Assembly: GCF_016741935.1 (NCBI RefSeq)
Contig: NZ_JAERRG010000002.1
Span: 186,001-250,000 of the forward strand
DNA length: 64,000 bases
From: Streptomyces endocoffeicus
GTDB taxonomy: Bacteria; Actinomycetota; Actinomycetes; Streptomycetales; Streptomycetaceae
Reading direction: 5' to 3'
The notes beneath the pieces were generated by a model. It had not been told where the DNA came from and did no database searches. It saw nothing but the letters and a program-made list of their open reading frames with translations. Made by a program: the position numbers and the translations under genes. This document shows, piece by piece, positions 40,601 through 60,900 of the stretch (positions within the stretch are counted from its first letter, which is position 1; every line of letters starts with the position of its first letter).

Positions 40601-43600
40601 CCGCGTCCCTGACCGGCGGCTGGCTCGTGGTGGTACCGGCCGAGGCGGCCGAGGACGCCTGGGTCGCGGGTGCCGTACGGCTGCTGAACGACCGTGGCCT
40701 CGACGTACGCCGCGTCGAGCTGACCGCCGACGACGACCGCGCCACGGTGGCCGAACGGCTGGCCGGGGCCATCGGCGACGCGCCCGTGACCGGCGGTGTG
40801 CTCTCCCTGCTGGCCTTCACGGACAGCGATGGCAATGGCGACAGCGATGGCAATGGCGACAGCGATGGCAATGGCGGCGGCGACGGGCTGCTGCGGACGG
40901 CCGCGCTGACGCAGGCCCTGGGCGACGCGGGCATCGGCGCGCCGCTGTGGGTCGCCACGCGGGGCGCGGTGGCCGTGGGCCGTTCGGACGGAACGGTCAG
41001 CCCCGCGCAGGCGCGGCTCTGGGGCCTGGGCCGGGTGGCCGCGCTGGAGGTGCCCGAGCGCTGGGGCGGTCTGGTCGACCTCCCGGAGACGGTCGATGAG
41101 CGTGCGCTGGGCCGGCTGGCGGAGGCGCTGGCCGGTGGCGGTACCGGTGGCGGTACCGGTGGCGGTGGCGGTGGCGAGGACCAGGTGGCGGTGCGGGCGT
41201 CGGGCGTGTTCGGACGCCGCCTCGTCCGGGCCTCCGCGCCCGCGTCCGCGTCCGGGTCCGCGCCCGCGTCCCCCAGTGGCTCCTGGACGCCGGGCACCGG
41301 TACGACCCTGGTCACCGGCGGTACGGGCGCGCTGGGCGCGCAGGTGGCCCGCTGGCTGGTCGCGGGCGGCGCCGAGCATGTGCTGCTCACCAGCCGCCGT
41401 GGCCTCGAGGCCCCCGGCGCCGCCGAGCTGCGCGATGAACTCGCCGCCTCCGGCGCCCGGATCACGGTCGCCGCGTGCGATGTGGCCGACCGGGACGCGC
41501 TCGCCCGGCTCCTCGCCGACATCCCGGCCGAGCTGCCGCTGACGGCCGTGGTGCACACGGCGGGGGTGCTGGACGACGGCGTACTGGACTCGCTCACCCC
41601 CGAGCGCTTCACCGGCGTCCTGCGCGCCAAGGCCGCCGCCGCGGCCCATCTCGACGAGCTGACGCGCGATCGGGAGCTGTCGGCCTTTGTGCTGTTCTCC
41701 TCGATCAGCGGCACGTTCGGCGCCGCCGGACAGGGCAACTACGCGGCCGCCAACGCCTACGTGGACGCGCTCGCCGAGCGGCGGCGCGCCGAGGGCCTGC
41801 CCGCCACCTCGATCGCCTGGGGCCCGTGGGCCGAGGGCGGGATGGCCACGGACGGGGCGCTGGAGCAGCGTCTGCGGCGCGGCGGACTGCCGCCGATGGA
41901 CGCCGAGTTGGCGATCGGCGCGCTCCAGCGGGCGCTCGACCTCGATGACACGGTGGTCACGGTCGCGGACATCGACTGGGACCGGTTCGCACCCGACTTC
42001 ACCGCCGGGCGGCCCAGCCGTCTGCTCGCGGACCTCCCGGAGATCCGCGCGGCGGCGGAGGACACCGCCACCGCCACCGCGGCCGACGGCTCCTCGCTCG
42101 CCGCCCGGCTGGCCGGGCTGGGCGAGGCGGAGCGGGACCGGCTGCTGCTGGACCTGGTCCGTACGCAGGTGGCCGCGGTGCTCGGACATGACGGCTCGGA
42201 GTCCATCGGCGCCGACCGGGCCTTCGGCGAGCTGGGCTTCGACTCGCTGACCGCCGTCGAGCTGCGCAACCGGCTCGGTGCCGCCAGTGGTGTCCAGCTG
42301 CCCGCCACCCTGGTCTTCGACTATCCGACGGCCTCCGCCCTCGCGGGCTATCTGCGCGGCGAGCTCATCGGAACGAGCACCGACGCCTCCCGCCCGGCTG
42401 CGGTGGCGGCGGTGGCCGATGACGACCCGATCGCCATCGTCGCCATGAGCTGCCGCTTCCCGGGCGGGGTGCGGTCGCCCGAGGAGCTGTGGCAGCTGCT
42501 CACCGCGGGCGGGGACGCCATCGCCGAGTTCCCGGCCGACCGCGGCTGGGACCTGGACGCGCTCTACGACCCGGACCCGGACACACGCGGCACCTTCTAC
42601 GCACGCGAGGGCGGATTCCTCTACGACGCGGGCCACTTCGACCCCGCGTTCTTCGGGATCTCGCCGCGTGAGGCGCTGGCCATGGACCCGCAGCAGCGGC
42701 TGCTGCTGGAGACCTCCTGGGAGGCGTTCGAGCGCGCGGGCATCGACCCGGCGACGCTGCGGGGCACCTCCGCCGGGGTGTTCGTCGGCTCCAACGGGCA
42801 GGACTACGACGCCTCGCTGCACACCGTCCCCGAGGGCGTCGAGGGCTATCTGGGCACGGGCAACGCGGCCAGCGTGGTCTCCGGCCGGCTCGCGTACACC
42901 TTCGGTCTGGAGGGCCCGGCGGTCACCGTCGACACGGCGTGCTCGTCGTCGCTGGTGGCGCTGCACTGGGCGATCCAGGCGCTGCGCCAGGGCGAGTGCT
43001 CGCTCGCGCTCGCGGGCGGTGTGACGGTCATGTCCAGCCCCGGCGCGTACATCGAGTTCAGCCGTCAGCGCGGGCTGGCCCCCGACGGCCGCTGCAAGGC
43101 GTTCGCGGCGGGCGCGGACGGCACCGGCTGGGGCGAGGGCGTCGGCATGCTGCTCGTGGAGCGGCTGTCGGACGCCCGCCGCAACGGCCACCCCGTGCTG
43201 GCGCTCGTCCGTGGCTCCGCCATCAACCAGGACGGCGCGAGCAACGGCCTGACCGCGCCCAACGGCCCCGCCCAGCAGCGCGTCATCCGCCAGGCGCTGG
43301 CCGGTGCGGGCCTGTCCACCGCCGAGGTGGACGCGGTCGAGGCCCATGGCACCGGCACCCGGCTCGGCGACCCGATCGAGGCGCAGGCGCTGCTGGCCAC
43401 CTACGGCCAGGAGCGGGACGCAGAGCGGCCGCTGTGGCTGGGCGCCATCAAGTCCAACATCGGCCACACCCAGGCCGCGGCCGGTGTCGCGGGTGTCATC
43501 AAGATGGTGCTGGCCATGCGGCACGGGGTGCTGCCGCGCACCCTGCACGTGGACGAGCCGTCGTCGCACGTGGACTGGTCGGCGGGCGCGGTGTCGCTGC

Positions 43601-46600
43601 TGACCGAGCAGGTGGAGTGGCCGGAGACCGGCCGTCCGCGCCGGGCCGGTGTCTCCTCGTTCGGCTTCAGCGGCACCAACGCCCATACGGTCCTGGAGCA
43701 GGCACCGGTCCACGACGAGACCGCCGGGGAAGCCGCACCGCGGCGCCCGCTGGTCCGGCCCGATGTGGTGGCCTGGCCGCTGTCGGCCAAGGGCGAGGAC
43801 GCGCTGCGGGCCCAGGCCGAGCGGCTGCGCGCCCACCTCGAGACCGACACCGGGCTCGACGCGGTGGACGTGGCGTACTCGCTGGCCACCACCCGGTCCG
43901 CCCTGGAGCACCGCGCGGTGGTCCTCGGCCCGGACCGGGACCGGCTGCTCGCGGGCCTCACCGCCCTCGCGCGCGGCGAGTCCGCGGCACAGCTGGTCCG
44001 GGGCGTGCCCGCGGAGGGCCGCACCGCCGTGCTCTTCACCGGGCAGGGCAGCCAGCGGCTCGGCATGGGCCGTGAGCTGTACGAGGCCAGCCCCGTCTTC
44101 GCGGAGGCGCTGGACGCGGTCTGCGCCGAGCTGGACCGGCACCTGGAACGGCCGCTGTACGACGTGCTGTTCGGCGACGACAAGGAGCCGCTGGACCGGA
44201 CCGGGTTCACCCAGCCCGCGCTGTTCGCCGTCGAGGTGGCGCTGTTCCGGCTGGCCGAGGCCGCCGGGCTGCGGCCGGACGTCCTGACCGGGCACTCCAT
44301 CGGCGAGCTGGCCGCCGCACACGTGGCCGGGGTGCTGTCGCTGGCGGACGCCGCCACGCTGGTGGCCGCGCGCGGCCGGCTGATGCAGGAACTGCCCTCC
44401 GGTGGCGCGATGATCGCGCTGCAGGCGGCGGAGGACGAGGTCGAGCCGCTGCTCACCGAGCGTGTCGGCATCGCGGCGCTCAACGGGCCCACGTCGGTGG
44501 TCATCGCGGGCGACGAGGACGCGGCTGTCGCGGTCGCGGCGTCGTTCCGGGAGCGGGGCCGCAAGACCAAGCGGCTCACCGTGAGCCACGCGTTCCACTC
44601 CCCGCTGATGGACGGCATGCTCGCCGAGTTCCGTAAGGTCGCCGAGGGGCTGACCTACAACGCGCCGCGCATCCCGATCGTCTCCACCGTCACCGGACAG
44701 CGGATCTCCGACGAGCTGGGCATGGCCGCCGACTACTGGGTGCGCCACGTCCGCCACGCCGTCCGCTTCCTCGACGGCGTCCGGACGATGGAGGCCCAGG
44801 GCGTCACCACCTACGTCGAACTCGGCCCGGACGGGGTGCTGTCCGCCATGGCGCAGGACTGCGTCACCACCGGGGACGAGGGCGCCGAGCACGAGGGCGC
44901 CGAGGACGTGGCCTTCGTGCCCGTGCTGCGCGCCGGGCGCCCGGAGACCGAGACGCTGACCGGCGCCCTCGCCACGCTGCACGTCCGGGGCGCGGCCCTG
45001 GACTGGGAGGCGCTGTTCGCCGGAACCGGCGCCCGCCGCGTCGAGCTGCCCACGTACGCGTTCCAGCGGCGGCGGTACTGGCTCGGGGGCACCCCGCGGC
45101 ACACGTCCGGCCAGGAGGCCACGGACCTCGACACGGCCGGCGCCCGGTTCTGGGAGGCGGTCGAGAGCGACGACCTCGCCTCGCTGTCGGACGCCGTGGG
45201 CATCGACGTGGACCAGCCGCTCAGCGCGCTGCTCCCGGCGCTGTCCGCGTGGCGGCGCCGCGAACGCGAGCGGTCCGCGCTCGACGGCTGGCGCTACCGC
45301 GTCACCTGGAAGCCGCTGGCGGAGCCCCGGCTCGCCGCCGCCCCCGGCCTCTGGCTGGTCGCCGAACCGGCCGGAGCCGCGGGCCACGCCGACACCGTGC
45401 GGCGCGTCGTGGCCGCGCTGGCCGACCGGGGCGCCGACATCCGGCGCATCGCTCCGGCCGACGGTGGCGACCTCGACCGGGACGCCCTGGCCGACCGGAT
45501 CCGCCGGGCCGCGGCCGACGAGCCGGTGCACGGGGTGCTGTCGCTGCTCGCGCTGGACGAGCGTGCGCACCCCGACCACCCGGCCGTGCCCACCGGGCTG
45601 CTGCGCACCGGAGTGCTGGTGCAGGCGCTCGGGGACGCGGGCCTGGACGCCCCGCTGTGGTGCGCCACCACCGGCGCCGTCGCCACCGCCGCCTCGGAGC
45701 CGGTCGGCAGCGCCGCACAGGCGCAGATCTGGGGTCTGGGCCGGGTGGTCGCGCTGGAGCACCCCGAGCGCTGGGGCGGTCTGATCGACCTGCCCGCGAC
45801 GCTCGACGAACGGGCCGCCGACCGCCTGGCCGGTGTGCTCGGCGGACACGGCGACGGCGACGAGGACCAGTTGGCGATCCGTACGGCCGGAGTCCTGGCC
45901 CGCCGCCTCGCCCACGCCGAGCGCACGCACGCCGAGGGCGCCTATGCCGAGCGCACGCAGACCGAGGGCGCGCACGCCGAGGGCACGCACACCAAGCGCG
46001 CCCATGCCGAGCGCGCCCATGCCGAGGGCACCCATGCCGAGGGCACCCCGGCCACCGGTGCGCCGTGGCGGCCGCGTGGCACGGTCCTGGTCACGGGGGG
46101 CACCGGCGCGCTGGGCGCCCATGTGGCCCGCTGGCTGGCGGAGAACGGCGCCGAGCATCTGGTGCTCACCAGCCGCCGTGGCCCCGACGCCCCCGACGCC
46201 ACCGAGCTGCGCGACGAACTCGCCGCGTCCGGTGCCCAGGTGACCGTCGCCGCCTGCGATGTCACCGACCGGGACGCGGTGGCCGGGCTGCTGGCCCGGA
46301 TCCGCGACGACCACCCGCGGCACCCGCTCACGGCGGTCGTGCACACGGCGGGCGCCGGGCAGTTCGCACCGCTCGCGGAGACCACCCCGGCCGATGTCGC
46401 CGATGTGGTGGCCGCCAAGGTGGCGGGCGCGACCCATCTGGACGCGCTGCTCGGCGACACCGAGCTGGACGCCTTCGTGCTCTTCTCCTCGATCGCCGCC
46501 GTGTGGGGCAGTGGCGGCCAGGGTGCCTACGCGGCCGGAAACGCGTTCCTCGACGCGCTGGCCGAACAGCGCCGGGCCCGCGGGCTCACCGCCACCTCCG

Positions 46601-47430
46601 TGGCCTGGGGCCCGTGGGCGGACGGCGGGCTCGTCGCCGACGACGCGGCGGCCGAACAACTGCGCCGCCGCGGCCTGCCGGCGATGGCCCCGCACTCCGC
46701 CATCGCCGCCCTCCAGCAGGCGCTGGACCGGGACGAGACCGCCGTGGCCGTGGCCGATGTCGACTGGGGCCGCTTCGCCCCCGTCTTCGCCGCGGCCCGC
46801 CCCCGTCCGCTCATCGCCGATCTGCCCGAGGTGCGTGCCGCCCTCGCGGCGGACCCGGCGGAGGGCGCGGACGGCGGCGGTTCGGCCGAGACACCGGCGG
46901 AGTCCCTGCGGCAGCGGCTCGCGGGGCTCACCGGGCCCGAGGCCGAGAAGGTCCTGCTCGACCTCGTCCGTACGGAGGTCGCCGCCGTCCTCGGACACGA
47001 CGACACCACGGCCGTCCAGGCGGGCCGGGCCTTCAAGGAGCTGGGCTTCGACTCCCTCACCGCCGTCGAACTCCGCAACCGGCTCAACGCGGCCACCGGA
47101 CTCCAGCTCACCGCCACCCTGGTCTTCGACCACCCGACGCCCAGCGCGCTCGCCGGTGTGCTGCGCGCCGACCTCCTCGGCGAGGACACCGCCCCCGGAC
47201 TCCCCGTCCTCGCCGAAATCGACAAGCTGGAATTCACCCTTTCCAACGTCTCCGACGACGCGACGGAACGCGAGCGGGTCACCGCGCGCCTCGAAGCGCT
47301 GTTGCGGACCTGGAACGAGAACGAGAGCGCGGCGGGCGCCGACGGCGCCGACGACGATGAACTCGACCTCGACGCCGCCTCCGCCGAAGACATCTTCGAC
47401 ATCATCAACAATGAATTCGGAAGGTCCTGA
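22624..47430 (+). CDS. Giant modular type I PKS: loading ACP plus modules 1-5 (PKS1)
   Basis: An 8,268-aa, five-module cis-AT polyketide synthase. Order: ACP(load); KS-AT-KR-ACP (1); KS-AT-KR-ACP (2); KS-AT-DH-KR-ACP (3); KS-AT-KR-ACP (4); KS-AT-KR-ACP (5); C-terminal docking tail. The N-terminus lacks a coiled-coil docking domain and the first domain is a lone ACP, so this is the chain-initiating protein. All ATs have GHSIGE and HAFH, the malonyl signature. The C-terminal about 75 residues (EIDKLEF to [21 protein letters not shown]) are a helical docking domain for PKS2. The ATG at 22624 is preferred, with GAGGG 14 bp upstream; the adjacent GTG at 22627 is possible. No thioesterase and no loading AT are fused. 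Confidence 0.95.
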   Translation: MVSESVDFTPEHTEKGGTSPEGASPWRDRLAALPEAERAEALTAWVGEIVEQALKDKAPDLLDPERPFLDLGFDSLATVDLHARLTAATGLRLPVTLAFDHPTPADLARHVRAELLGADDDSDASRADAEMGAIAADEPIAIVGMSCRFPGDAGSPEELWEIVAGGKDVISEFPVSRGWDLAGLYDPDPDRPGSSYTREGGFLHDAAEFDPAFFGISPREALAMDPQQRLLLETSWEVFERAGIDPAILRGGRTGVFVGAETQDYGPRLHEAEQGFEGYLVTGNAASVASGRIAYTFGFEGPTVTVDTACSSSLVALHLAVQALRAGECAMALAGGAAVMANPGSFIAFSRQRGLAPDGRCKPFAAAADGTAWGEGVGMLLVERLSEARKNGHRVLAVVRGTAINQDGASNGLTAPSGPAQQRVIRQALANAGLTAGEVDTVEAHGTGTTLGDPIEAQALLATYGRDREADRPLWLGSLKSNIGHTQSAAGVGGIIKMVMAMRHGVLPRTLHVDEPTPHVDWSAGDIELLTEARPWPEGDRPRRAGISSFGMSGTNAHAIIEQPPVEDRDGADGPDGAGGPDGADGPGEEKPRGTALLPWTLSAKTADALQGQAERLHALLETDPGLALTDIGHSLATTRATFEQRAVLLAGDRDGFRSALRTLADGGDGPSVVRGAPAAGKLALLFTGQGSQRLGMGRELHAAHPVFAEALDDACWYLEEQLELPLLDVLFAEEGSPEAALLDRTDYTQPALFAIEVALYRLLESWGLRPELLAGHSIGELAAAHVAGVLSLEDAAALVAARGRLMRELPAGGAMIAVQASEDEVLPLLAGREDRIGIAAINGPHSVVISGAEEDALEIASVFEARGRKTKRLTVSHAFHSPLMDGMLAEFRRVAQVLEYAPPRIPVVSTVTGRVATAEELCSPEYWVRHVREAVRFLDGVHTLADKGATTFLELGPDAVLTAMAQDCLPDADGTAYAAALRTGRPEAETLTAAVALAYVRGKKADWAAPYATTGARTIDLPTYAFQRQPYWLNAPAPAGPATGAGPGSAVDGRFWDVVERGDVAALAAELAVDPGLSLGEVLPALSSWRRQESVRSAVDGWRYRVSWQPVSDRLVTGVLGGCWVVVVPGGEAEGGWATGVVRMLAGRGVDVRVVASDAVDRAGVAEELRTAVGDASVTGVVSLLAVGAGAGERASGLLRTAALVQALGDVGVGVGARLWVATRGAVSVGRSDGVVVPGQALVWGFGRVAALELPERWGGLVDLPESVDERALGRLAGVLAGAGGEDQVAVRGSGVFGRRLTEASGTRTSGDEGWRASGSVLVTGGTGALGGHVARWLVENGAEHVVLTSRRGLDAPGAVELRDGLVASGARVTVAACDVADRDALAELLAGLPAELPLTAVVHAAGVLDDGVLDSLTPERFASVLRAKADAALYLDELTRDLDLSAFVLFSSITGSVGAAGQGNYAAANAYLDALAERRRAQGLPATSIAWGPWADSGMAGDGAMERRMRREGMPPMAPESAVAALRQALDLDDTAVTVADIDWESFTRTLTAVRPSPLIAALAAEAGPRAATGADTVKVVTDADADSASPLGERLSGLPRAEQDRALLELVRAQVASVLGHGGAEAVEAGRAFKELGFDSLAAIELRNRLNAATGLRLAATLIYDYPNATALADHLRTELVGADAVAAGGVVAPAVVVADDPIAIVAMSCRFPGGVRSPEELWQLLTAGGDAIAEFPSDRGWDLAGLYDPDPDRQGTSYAREGGFLYDAGDFDASFFGISPREALAMDPQQRLLLETSWEAFERAGIDPGALRGSRTGVFAGTNGQDYTGLVSTPPEGLEGHLGTGNAASVVSGRVAYTFGLEGPAVTVDTACSSSLVALHMAVQALRAGECTMALAGGVTVMSTPEAFVDFSRQRGLAEDGRIKAFAAGADGTGWGEGAGMLLVERLSDAEQNGHPVLAIVRGSAINQDGASNGLTAPNGPSQQRVIRQALAGAGLSAGDVDAVEAHGTGTTLGDPIEAQALLATYGQEREADRPLWLGSIKSNIGHTQAAAGVAGIIKMVLAMRHGVLPQTLHVDAPSPHVDWSAGAVSLLTERVEWPETGRPRRAGVSSFGLSGTNAHTIIEQAPAVSAALTEEPAPRELTVLPWLLSAKDGQALHAQAAQLATHLRTHPELSATDLAFSLATSRAALERRAALVTTDRETFLAGLDALARGEATPDVVEGTVVEGKLAFLFTGQGSQRLGMGRELYDAFPVFADALDEVCAHLDLHLERPLRDVLFGEDAAVLDRTGFTQPALFAVEVALFRLVSEAWGLRPDFLSGHSIGELAAAHVAGVLSLADAAKLVAARGRLMQELPAGGAMVAVQASEDEVAPLLTERVSIAALNGPSSVVIAGDEDAAAEIAAGFEARGRKTKRLTVSHAFHSPCMDGMLDAFREVAEGLSYAAPRIPIVSNLTGGVVSAEEITTADFWVRHVREAVRFLDGVRTLEAEGVTTFVELGPDGVLSAMAQECVTGEDAAFAAALRKGRAEAESVTAALALLHVRGQSPDWGGCFEGSGARRVELPTYAFQRTRYWWEEAPAASEVAPGGAVDGRFWDVVERGDVAALAAELAVDPGLSLGEVLPALSSWRRRESVRSAVDGWRYRVSWRPVTERLATGVLGGCWLVVVPADEAEGVWATGVVRMLAGRGVDVRVVESDAVDRAGVAEELRTAVVGGSVAGVFSLLAVDSASSGLLRTAALVQALGDVGVGARLWVATRGAVSVGRSDGVVVPGQALVWGFGRVAALELPERWGGLVDLPESMDERALGRLAGVLAGAGAGAGGSGEDQVAVRASGVFGRRLTEASGTRTSGDEGWRASGSVLVTGGTGALGAHVARWLVENGAEHVVLTSRRGLDAPGAAELRDELAVSGARVTVAACDVADRDALAELLASIPAELPLTAVVHAAGVLDDGLVDTLDAERLERVVRAKATSAQNLHELTRELDLSAFVLFSSLAGSVGAAGQGNYAAANAYLDALAELRRAQGLPATSIAWGPWAEGGMAADEALERRMRRDGVPPMAPESALTALRQALDLDDTAVTVADLDWDRFLAEFTAVRPSALFGEVRAARPAPAAEGAPRPAATAGTGTLAERLSALTENERAQTLLELVRAQVASVLGHGGAEAVEAGRAFKELGFDSLTAVELRNRLNAATGLRLPATLIYDYPNATTLADHLRAELLGADAAAAGGVVAPAVAVADDPIAIVAMSCRFPGGVRSPEELWQLLTAGGDAIAEFPSDRGWDLAGLYDPDPDRQGTSYAREGGFLYDAGDFDASFFGISPREALAMDPQQRLLLETSWEAFERAGIDPGALRGQQIGVFAGTNGQDYLSLLMQAPEGLEGHLGTGNAASVVSGRVAYTFGLEGPAVTVDTACSSSLVALHLAVQALRQGECTMALAGGVTVMSTPENFIDFSRQRGLAADGRIKAFAAGADGTGWGEGAGMLLVERLSDARRNGHPVLAVVRGSAINQDGASNGLTAPNGPSQQRVIRQALTSAGLTTGDVDVVEAHGTGTTLGDPIEAQALLATYGQEREADRPLWLGSIKSNIGHTQAAAGVAGIIKMVLAMRHGVLPQTLHVDAPSPHVDWSAGAVSLLSEQVEWPETGRPRRAGVSSFGISGTNAHTIIEQAPAVDAPAEAPEGNGLGGLLPFALSAKNAEALREQAARLHTHIASRPESAPLDVAHALAVGRAALERRAVLTIGDRDELLRTLDALARGEAVPGVVEGTVAEGKLAFLFTGQGSQRLGMGRELYDAYPVFADALDEVCAHLDLYLERPLRDVLFGDDAAVLDRTGFTQPALFAVEVALFRLVSEAWGLRPDFLSGHSIGELAAAHVAGVLSLADACALVAARGRLMQELPAGGAMIAVQASEDEVAPLLTERVSIAALNGPTSVVIAGDEDAAAGIAAGFEAQGRKTKRLTVSHAFHSPRMDGMLDAFREVAEGLSYVAPRIPIVSNLTGDVVSAEEITSPDFWVRHVREAVRFLDGIRTLEAQGVTTYLELGPDGVLSAMAQECVTGGEEPAFAAALRKDRPEAEALLSAVARAHVRGVTPDWAAVFAGAGAAPVDPAELPTYAFQRTRYWPSAAALAAGDPESIGLGDIDHPLLGAAVALADADGLLLTGVLSTRTHPWLADHAVMDTVLLPGTAFVELASTAGAQVGCERLDELTLEAPLVLPEHTGVRVQLVVDGPDESGRRSFSLHSRRQDALGTEPWTRHATGVLAPGARMPESDQTAELAVWPPQGATPIAVEGLYEELAGAGLGYGPVFQGLKGAWRLGENLYAEVGFPEGAPLTSGAEAERFGLHPALLDAALHVIGLDSADRESAPAEGALLPFAWNGVQLHAAGAGALRVRLSERSSNAVSLLVADGTGRPVATVESVALRAASADQVRAARGGLHESLFRLDWTAVPAPATGAVTGDWAVLGADAAELAALDGAFGPGVRLAAYRDLAALRTAVESGAPAPDTVLLSATGGDGDASAVHEATRTMLALLQEWLADERFAGSRLVLLTRGAVETEPGTGVADLPYAAVRGLFRSAQSENPGRLVLLDVDGEEGSYRTVPAALGVDEAELALRAGVALAPRLARVPVMDETDPQNTGAEGAEDGVPSYDPNDTVLITGATGNLGGLFARHLVSAHGVRHLLLVSRRGADAEGAEELGAELTAAGATVTWAACDAADRDALAATLAAIPAEHPLTAVVHTAGVLDDGILGSLTPERVARVLRPKVDAALNLHELTRDHELSAFVLFSGAAAVFGAPGQASYAAANAFLEALAQHRVAQGLPATAPAWGLWAGAGMGSGLDEVDLRRIARGGVAPIAPDEGLALFDAAQADGAAVLFPMRLDYAGLRTEAMATGTVPALFRGLVRTPVRRAAATAATADGSSLARRLAGLARPEQDRELLELVCGRVAAVLGYAGPDAVEAGRAFKELGFDSLTAVELRNDLKTVTGLRLPATLVFDYPTPTALAGHLREELLGAEETTAPLVPVRTGAAPALDDDPIVIVGMSCRYPGGVRTPEELWELVATGGDGISGFPVDRGWDLDGLYHPDPDHAGTSYTREGGFLHDAADFDPDFFGISPREALAMDPQQRLLLETSWEAFERAGIDPARVRGSRVGVFAGVMYHDYVTGLDGIPDGVEGYIGTGNAGSIASGRVAYTFGLEGPAVTVDTACSSSLVALHWAIQALRAGECTMALAGGVAVMATPETFIDFSRQRGLATDGRCKSFAAGADGTGWAEGAGMLLVERLSDARRNGHPVLAVVRGSAINQDGASNGLTAPNGPSQQRVIRQALATAGLAAGEVDVVEAHGTGTTLGDPIEAQALLATYGQERDGDRPLWLGSIKSNIGHTQAAAGVAGIIKMVLAMRHGVLPRTLHVDAPSPNVDWEDGAVSLLTEQVEWPETGRPRRAGVSSFGISGTNAHTIIEQPPAAEDREDAAARPSAVPPVLPWPLSAVGGDALRDQARRLRDRLRAADEDVDLAAIGYTLAAGRTAFEDRAVLVADGRDGFLRALEALASGEPATGLVQGSPVAGKLAFLFTGQGSQRLGMGRELYDAYPVFAEAFDAVCDELDAHLERPLKTVVFGDDAEALDRTGFTQPALFAVEVALFRLVSEAWGLRPDFLSGHSIGELAAAHVAGVLSLADAARLVAARGRLMQELPAGGAMIAIQASEDEVAPLLTERVSIAALNGPTSVVIAGDEDAAAEIAAGFEAQGRKTKRLTVSHAFHSPRMDGMLDAFREVAQGLTYEAPRIPIVSNLTGDVVSAEEITTPDFWVRHVREAVRFLDGVRRMEAQGVTTYLELGPDGVLSAMGQDCLAAGDTAVGFVAALRGGRPEAESVTTAIAALHTRGLALDWEAFYAGAETGARRVELPTYAFQRRRYWLDARTATATPEATAQNAVDARFWEAVESEDLASLADTLNLGTESNGALEALLPSLSSWRRQQSERSTVDGWRYRVSWKPVTDRSAASLTGGWLVVVPAEAAEDAWVAGAVRLLNDRGLDVRRVELTADDDRATVAERLAGAIGDAPVTGGVLSLLAFTDSDGNGDSDGNGDSDGNGGGDGLLRTAALTQALGDAGIGAPLWVATRGAVAVGRSDGTVSPAQARLWGLGRVAALEVPERWGGLVDLPETVDERALGRLAEALAGGGTGGGTGGGGGGEDQVAVRASGVFGRRLVRASAPASASGSAPASPSGSWTPGTGTTLVTGGTGALGAQVARWLVAGGAEHVLLTSRRGLEAPGAAELRDELAASGARITVAACDVADRDALARLLADIPAELPLTAVVHTAGVLDDGVLDSLTPERFTGVLRAKAAAAAHLDELTRDRELSAFVLFSSISGTFGAAGQGNYAAANAYVDALAERRRAEGLPATSIAWGPWAEGGMATDGALEQRLRRGGLPPMDAELAIGALQRALDLDDTVVTVADIDWDRFAPDFTAGRPSRLLADLPEIRAAAEDTATATAADGSSLAARLAGLGEAERDRLLLDLVRTQVAAVLGHDGSESIGADRAFGELGFDSLTAVELRNRLGAASGVQLPATLVFDYPTASALAGYLRGELIGTSTDASRPAAVAAVADDDPIAIVAMSCRFPGGVRSPEELWQLLTAGGDAIAEFPADRGWDLDALYDPDPDTRGTFYAREGGFLYDAGHFDPAFFGISPREALAMDPQQRLLLETSWEAFERAGIDPATLRGTSAGVFVGSNGQDYDASLHTVPEGVEGYLGTGNAASVVSGRLAYTFGLEGPAVTVDTACSSSLVALHWAIQALRQGECSLALAGGVTVMSSPGAYIEFSRQRGLAPDGRCKAFAAGADGTGWGEGVGMLLVERLSDARRNGHPVLALVRGSAINQDGASNGLTAPNGPAQQRVIRQALAGAGLSTAEVDAVEAHGTGTRLGDPIEAQALLATYGQERDAERPLWLGAIKSNIGHTQAAAGVAGVIKMVLAMRHGVLPRTLHVDEPSSHVDWSAGAVSLLTEQVEWPETGRPRRAGVSSFGFSGTNAHTVLEQAPVHDETAGEAAPRRPLVRPDVVAWPLSAKGEDALRAQAERLRAHLETDTGLDAVDVAYSLATTRSALEHRAVVLGPDRDRLLAGLTALARGESAAQLVRGVPAEGRTAVLFTGQGSQRLGMGRELYEASPVFAEALDAVCAELDRHLERPLYDVLFGDDKEPLDRTGFTQPALFAVEVALFRLAEAAGLRPDVLTGHSIGELAAAHVAGVLSLADAATLVAARGRLMQELPSGGAMIALQAAEDEVEPLLTERVGIAALNGPTSVVIAGDEDAAVAVAASFRERGRKTKRLTVSHAFHSPLMDGMLAEFRKVAEGLTYNAPRIPIVSTVTGQRISDELGMAADYWVRHVRHAVRFLDGVRTMEAQGVTTYVELGPDGVLSAMAQDCVTTGDEGAEHEGAEDVAFVPVLRAGRPETETLTGALATLHVRGAALDWEALFAGTGARRVELPTYAFQRRRYWLGGTPRHTSGQEATDLDTAGARFWEAVESDDLASLSDAVGIDVDQPLSALLPALSAWRRRERERSALDGWRYRVTWKPLAEPRLAAAPGLWLVAEPAGAAGHADTVRRVVAALADRGADIRRIAPADGGDLDRDALADRIRRAAADEPVHGVLSLLALDERAHPDHPAVPTGLLRTGVLVQALGDAGLDAPLWCATTGAVATAASEPVGSAAQAQIWGLGRVVALEHPERWGGLIDLPATLDERAADRLAGVLGGHGDGDEDQLAIRTAGVLARRLAHAERTHAEGAYAERTQTEGAHAEGTHTKRAHAERAHAEGTHAEGTPATGAPWRPRGTVLVTGGTGALGAHVARWLAENGAEHLVLTSRRGPDAPDATELRDELAASGAQVTVAACDVTDRDAVAGLLARIRDDHPRHPLTAVVHTAGAGQFAPLAETTPADVADVVAAKVAGATHLDALLGDTELDAFVLFSSIAAVWGSGGQGAYAAGNAFLDALAEQRRARGLTATSVAWGPWADGGLVADDAAAEQLRRRGLPAMAPHSAIAALQQALDRDETAVAVADVDWGRFAPVFAAARPRPLIADLPEVRAALAADPAEGADGGGSAETPAESLRQRLAGLTGPEAEKVLLDLVRTEVAAVLGHDDTTAVQAGRAFKELGFDSLTAVELRNRLNAATGLQLTATLVFDHPTPSALAGVLRADLLGEDTAPGLPVLAEIDKLEFTLSNVSDDATERERVTARLEALLRTWNENESAAGADGADDDELDLDAASAEDIFDIINNEFGRS
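22690..22990 (+). other. Loading ACP domain of PKS1
   Basis: This carrier domain has the 4-phosphopantetheine site LGFDSL (Ser75 counted from the ATG at 22624) and [14 protein letters not shown] after it, directly followed by the module 1 KS. No AT, KSQ or CoA-ligase domain precedes it, so the starter must be delivered by a separate acyltransferase. Known PKSs with this opening are primed with 4-guanidino- or 4-aminobutyryl units or with beta-amino acyl units; which applies here is not shown by the sequence. Confidence 0.88.
23035..27675 (+). other. PKS module 1: KS-AT-KR-ACP
   Basis: The KS has active Cys310 in DTACSSS plus both catalytic histidines ([19 protein letters not shown]). The AT (about 24660-25560) is malonyl-type and is more divergent from the other ATs than they are from each other. 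The KR (about 26575-27240) has GGTGALG for NADPH, an intact Ser/Tyr pair ([15 protein letters not shown]) and the LDD motif of B-type stereochemistry. There is no DH, so a beta-hydroxyl is predicted. The KS-AT linker (24334-24390) has a [12 protein letters not shown] repeat. Confidence 0.9.
27727..32283 (+). other. PKS module 2: KS-AT-KR-ACP
   Basis: The KS (27727-29010) and malonyl-type AT (29320-30190) are intact. The KR is B-type (GVLDDGLVD) with intact Ser/Tyr and no DH, so a second beta-hydroxyl with the same predicted configuration as module 1 is expected. The ACP (32050-32283) has LGFDSL. The post-AT and KR region is almost identical in DNA to module 1, and the KS start is almost identical to module 3. 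Confidence 0.9.
32332..37638 (+). other. PKS module 3: KS-AT-DH-KR-ACP with altered DH and KR motifs
   Basis: The KS and malonyl AT are normal. The DH (about 35020-35900) keeps the catalytic His (cac at 35131) and the second-half Asp in [10 protein letters not shown], but the HxxxGxxxxP motif reads [10 protein letters not shown], with Asp for Gly. The KR (36570-37230) keeps LDD, Tyr and the NADPH site ([10 protein letters not shown]), but the serine 13 residues before the catalytic Tyr is glycine (LFSGAAA, codon 36967). Colinearity alone would predict an alkene. With an inactive KR the position would stay a ketone. Confidence 0.85.
37696..42366 (+). other. PKS module 4: KS-AT-KR-ACP
   Basis: The KS (37700-38990) and AT (39290-40160, malonyl) are intact. 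The KR (41300-41970) is B-type (LDD) with intact catalytic residues, predicting a beta-hydroxyl. The KR structural subdomain carries three perfect 18-bp repeats encoding DSDGNG (40822-40875) and a GGTGGG-rich loop (about 41134-41175). Confidence 0.9.
40822..40875 (+). repeat. In-frame 18-bp tandem repeat, three perfect copies (module 4)
   Basis: GACAGCGATGGCAATGGC is repeated at 40822, 40840 and 40858, encoding Asp-Ser-Asp-Gly-Asn-Gly three times. It lies in a loop of the non-catalytic KR subdomain just before [12 protein letters not shown]. Exact identity of the copies implies recent slippage. Confidence 0.95.
42415..47175 (+). other. PKS module 5: KS-AT-KR-ACP, A-type KR
   Basis: The KS and malonyl AT are intact. 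The KR (46075-46780) lacks LDD (HTAGAGQF instead) and has the Trp of A-type KRs ([12 protein letters not shown]), so the hydroxyl should have the opposite configuration to modules 1, 2 and 4. There is no DH. A nine-copy pentapeptide repeat precedes the catalytic KR subdomain. The ACP (46930-47175) is followed by the docking tail. Confidence 0.9.
45916..46050 (+). repeat. Nine-copy 15-bp repeat encoding AEGTH-type pentapeptides (module 5)
   Basis: Nine consecutive 15-bp units encode variants of Ala-Glu-Gly/Arg-Thr/Ala-His: [45 protein letters not shown]. The array sits in the linker between the structural and catalytic KR subdomains (between [12 protein letters not shown] and the VTGGTGALG strand). 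Other modules lack it. Confidence 0.95.
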
Positions 47431-47477
47431 CGTGATGACCGCCCTCAATTCAACTGACCTCAGGAGGTGACGTTTCC

Positions 47478-57947
<10,470 letters not shown>

Positions 57948-57972
57948 CGCGGGCCCAAGCACGGAGTACACG

Positions 57973-60900
57973 ATGACAACCCCCAACGAAAAGCTCGTTG
58001 ACGCGCTGCGGGCCTCGCTGAAGGAAACCGAGCGGCTGCGGAAACAGAACCAGCAGCTCACCGACGCCTCCCGGGAACCGATCGCGATCGTCGGCATGAG
58101 CTGCCGGTTCCCCGGCGGCGTCGGCAGCCCCGAGGAGCTGTGGCGGCTCGTGGCGGACGGCCGGGACGCCATCTCCGGCTTCCCCGACGACCGCGGCTGG
58201 GACATCGAGGCGCTGTACGACCCGGACCCGGAGCGCGAGGGCACGTTCTACGCCCGCGGGGGCGGCTTCCTGTACGACGCCGACCGGTTCGACCCGGGCT
58301 TCTTCGGGATTTCGCCGCGCGAGGCGCTGGCGATGGATCCGCAGCAGCGGCTGCTGCTGGAGACGTCGTGGGAGGCGTTCGAGCGGGCCGGGATCGACCC
58401 GGCGGCGGTGCGGGGTTCGCGCACCGGTGTGTTCGTCGGCGCGTCCACGCAGGCGTACGGGGCGGGGGAGTACGACCTGCCGGAGGGTGTCGAGGGCCAT
58501 CTGCTCACCGGCACCGCCTCCAGCGTCGCGTCCGGGCGGCTCTCCTACGCCTTCGGTCTCGAGGGTCCGGCGGCCACCATCGACACCGCCTGTTCGTCGT
58601 CCTCGGTCGCGCTGCACCTGGCGGTCCAGGCGCTGCGGCAGAGCGAGTGCTCGCTCGCGGTGGCGGCGGGCGCGACCGTGCTGTCCTCCCCGGACGTGTT
58701 CGTGGAGTTCAGCCGTCAGCGCGGACTCTCCGCCGACGGCCGCTGCAAGTCCTTCGCGGCCTCGGCGGACGGCACGGGCTGGTCCGAGGGTGTCGCCGTG
58801 CTGCTGGTCGAGCGGCTGTCGGACGCGCGCAGGAACGGCCACCCGGTGCTGGCGGTGGTGCGCGGCTCGGCGGTCAACCAGGACGGCGCGTCCAACGGTC
58901 TGACGGCGCCGAACGGCCCGTCGCAGCGGCGTGTCATCCGGCAGGCCCTGGAGAACGCCCGGCTCTCCGCCGCCGACGTGGACGCGGTGGAGGCACACGG
59001 CACGGGCACGACGCTCGGCGACCCCATCGAGGCCCAGGCGCTGCTGGCCACGTACGGCAAGGAGCGGCCCGAGGGCCGGCCGCTGTGGCTCGGTTCGCTG
59101 AAGTCGAACGTCGGCCACACCCAGAACGTCGCCGGTATCGGCGGCGTCATCAAGATGGTCATGGCGATGCGGCACGGGGTGCTGCCGCGGACGCTGCACG
59201 TGGACGAGCCCACCCCGCATGTCGACTGGTCGGCGGGCGAGGTGTCCCTGCTGACCGAGGCGCGGCCGTGGCCCGAGACCGGCCGGCCGCGCCGGGCGGG
59301 TGTGTCGTCGTTCGGTGTGAGCGGCACGAATGTGCACACCATCATCGAGCAGGCGCCGGAGGCGGAGGCCGCGGAGGTCGCGGAGGCGCCTTCGGGTGCT
59401 GTGGTGACGCCGTCGGTGCTGCCGTGGGTGCTGTCGGGTCGGGGTGCGGCCGCGCTGCGTGCTCAGGCGGAGCGGCTGGTGGCGCATGTGGAGGGGCGCG
59501 ACGAACTGCGGCCGGTGGATGTGGGGTTCTCGCTGGCGACCGGGCGGTCGGCCTTTGAGCACCGTGCGGTGGTGGTGGCCGAGGGCCGGGATGGGCTGCT
59601 GGCCGGTTTGGGCGCGCTGGCGCGGGGTGAGTCCGCGCCGGGGCTGGTCGAGGGCTCGGTGGCCGGTGGCAAGGTGGCGTTCCTGTTCACGGGGCAGGGG
59701 AGCCAGCGGCTGGGGATGGGGCGTGAGCTCTACCAGGCGTATCCGGTCTTCGCCGAAGCTCTGGACGCGGTGTGCGCGGAGCTGGACGCGCACCTTGAGC
59801 GGCCGCTGCGGGATGTGTTGTTCGGGGAGGACGCCGAGGCGCTCGACCAGACCGGGTTCACTCAGCCCGCGCTGTTCGCGGTTGAGGTGGCGTTGTTCCG
59901 GCTGGTGGAGGCGTGGGGGTTGCGGCCCGACTATCTGTCGGGGCATTCGATCGGTGAGTTGGCCGCCGCACATGTGGCGGGTGTGTTGTCGCTGGCGGAT
60001 GCGGCGAAGTTGGTCGCGGCGCGTGGGCGGTTGATGCAGGAGCTTCCGGCCGGTGGCGCGATGATCGCCATCCAGGCGTCCGAGGACGAGGTGGCGCCGC
60101 TGCTGACCGAGCGCGTGTCGATTGCCGCGCTCAACGGGCCGTCGTCGGTGGTCATCGCGGGTGATGAGGACGCGGCGGCTGAGATCGCGGCTGGTTTCGA
60201 GGCGCGGGGTCGTAAGACCAAGCGCCTTACGGTCAGCCACGCCTTCCATTCCCCCCGTATGGACGACATGTTGGAGGCGTTCCGCGAGGTCGCGGAGGGG
60301 CTGACGTACGAGGCCCCGCGCATTCCGATCGTCTCGAACCTCACCGGCGCCGTCGTCTCCGCCGACGAGATCGCGACCGCCGACTTCTGGGTCCGTCACG
60401 TCCGCGAGGCCGTGCGCTTCCTCGATGGCGTACGGACCCTCGAGGCGCAGAACGTCTCCACGTTCATCGAGCTGGGACCGGACGGTGTCCTCACCGCCAT
60501 GGCCCAGGACTGCGTGACCGGCTCCGCGTCCGACGCCGCGTTCATCTCCGCGCTGCGGAAGGACCGTCCCGAGGCGGAGGCGCTGACCACGGCCGTCGCC
60601 CGCGCCCATGTGCGCGGTGTGGCGCCGGACTGGGCCGCGTACTTCGCCGGGACCGGCGCCCAACGCGTCGATCTGCCGACGTACGCCTTCCAGCGCGAGC
60701 GGTTCTGGCTGGAGCCGGGTGCGGCCTCCGTGGGCGATGTGGCGTCCGTGGGGCTGGAGTTGGCGGGGCATCCGCTGCTGGGCGCCGCGGTGCCGCTGGC
60801 GGAGTCCGATGGGCTGGTGTTCACGGGACGGCTGGGTCTCGACACCCATCCGTGGCTGGCCGAGCACACGGTCCGGGACGCGGTGGTGGTGCCGGGCTCG

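Noticed and set aside
45916-46050. Tandem repeats considered as a CRISPR array
   Set aside because: Units are contiguous 15-mers with no unique spacers, and they are read in frame inside a PKS domain.
39253-47448. Very long open frame (2,731 codons) on the minus strand opposite PKS1, and similar ones at 33478-38970, 28903-33465 and 57898-63789
   Set aside because: They mirror the PKS codons, have Arg/Gly/His/Gln-rich compositions without domains, and arise because GC-rich third positions leave few stops on the opposite strand.
47432-47470. Twelve-codon frame ([12 protein letters not shown]) between PKS1 and PKS2 whose stop lies inside the PKS2 ribosome-binding site
   Set aside because: Possible leader peptide, but it has no ribosome-binding site of its own and the spacer is only 47 bp; chance is the simpler reading.
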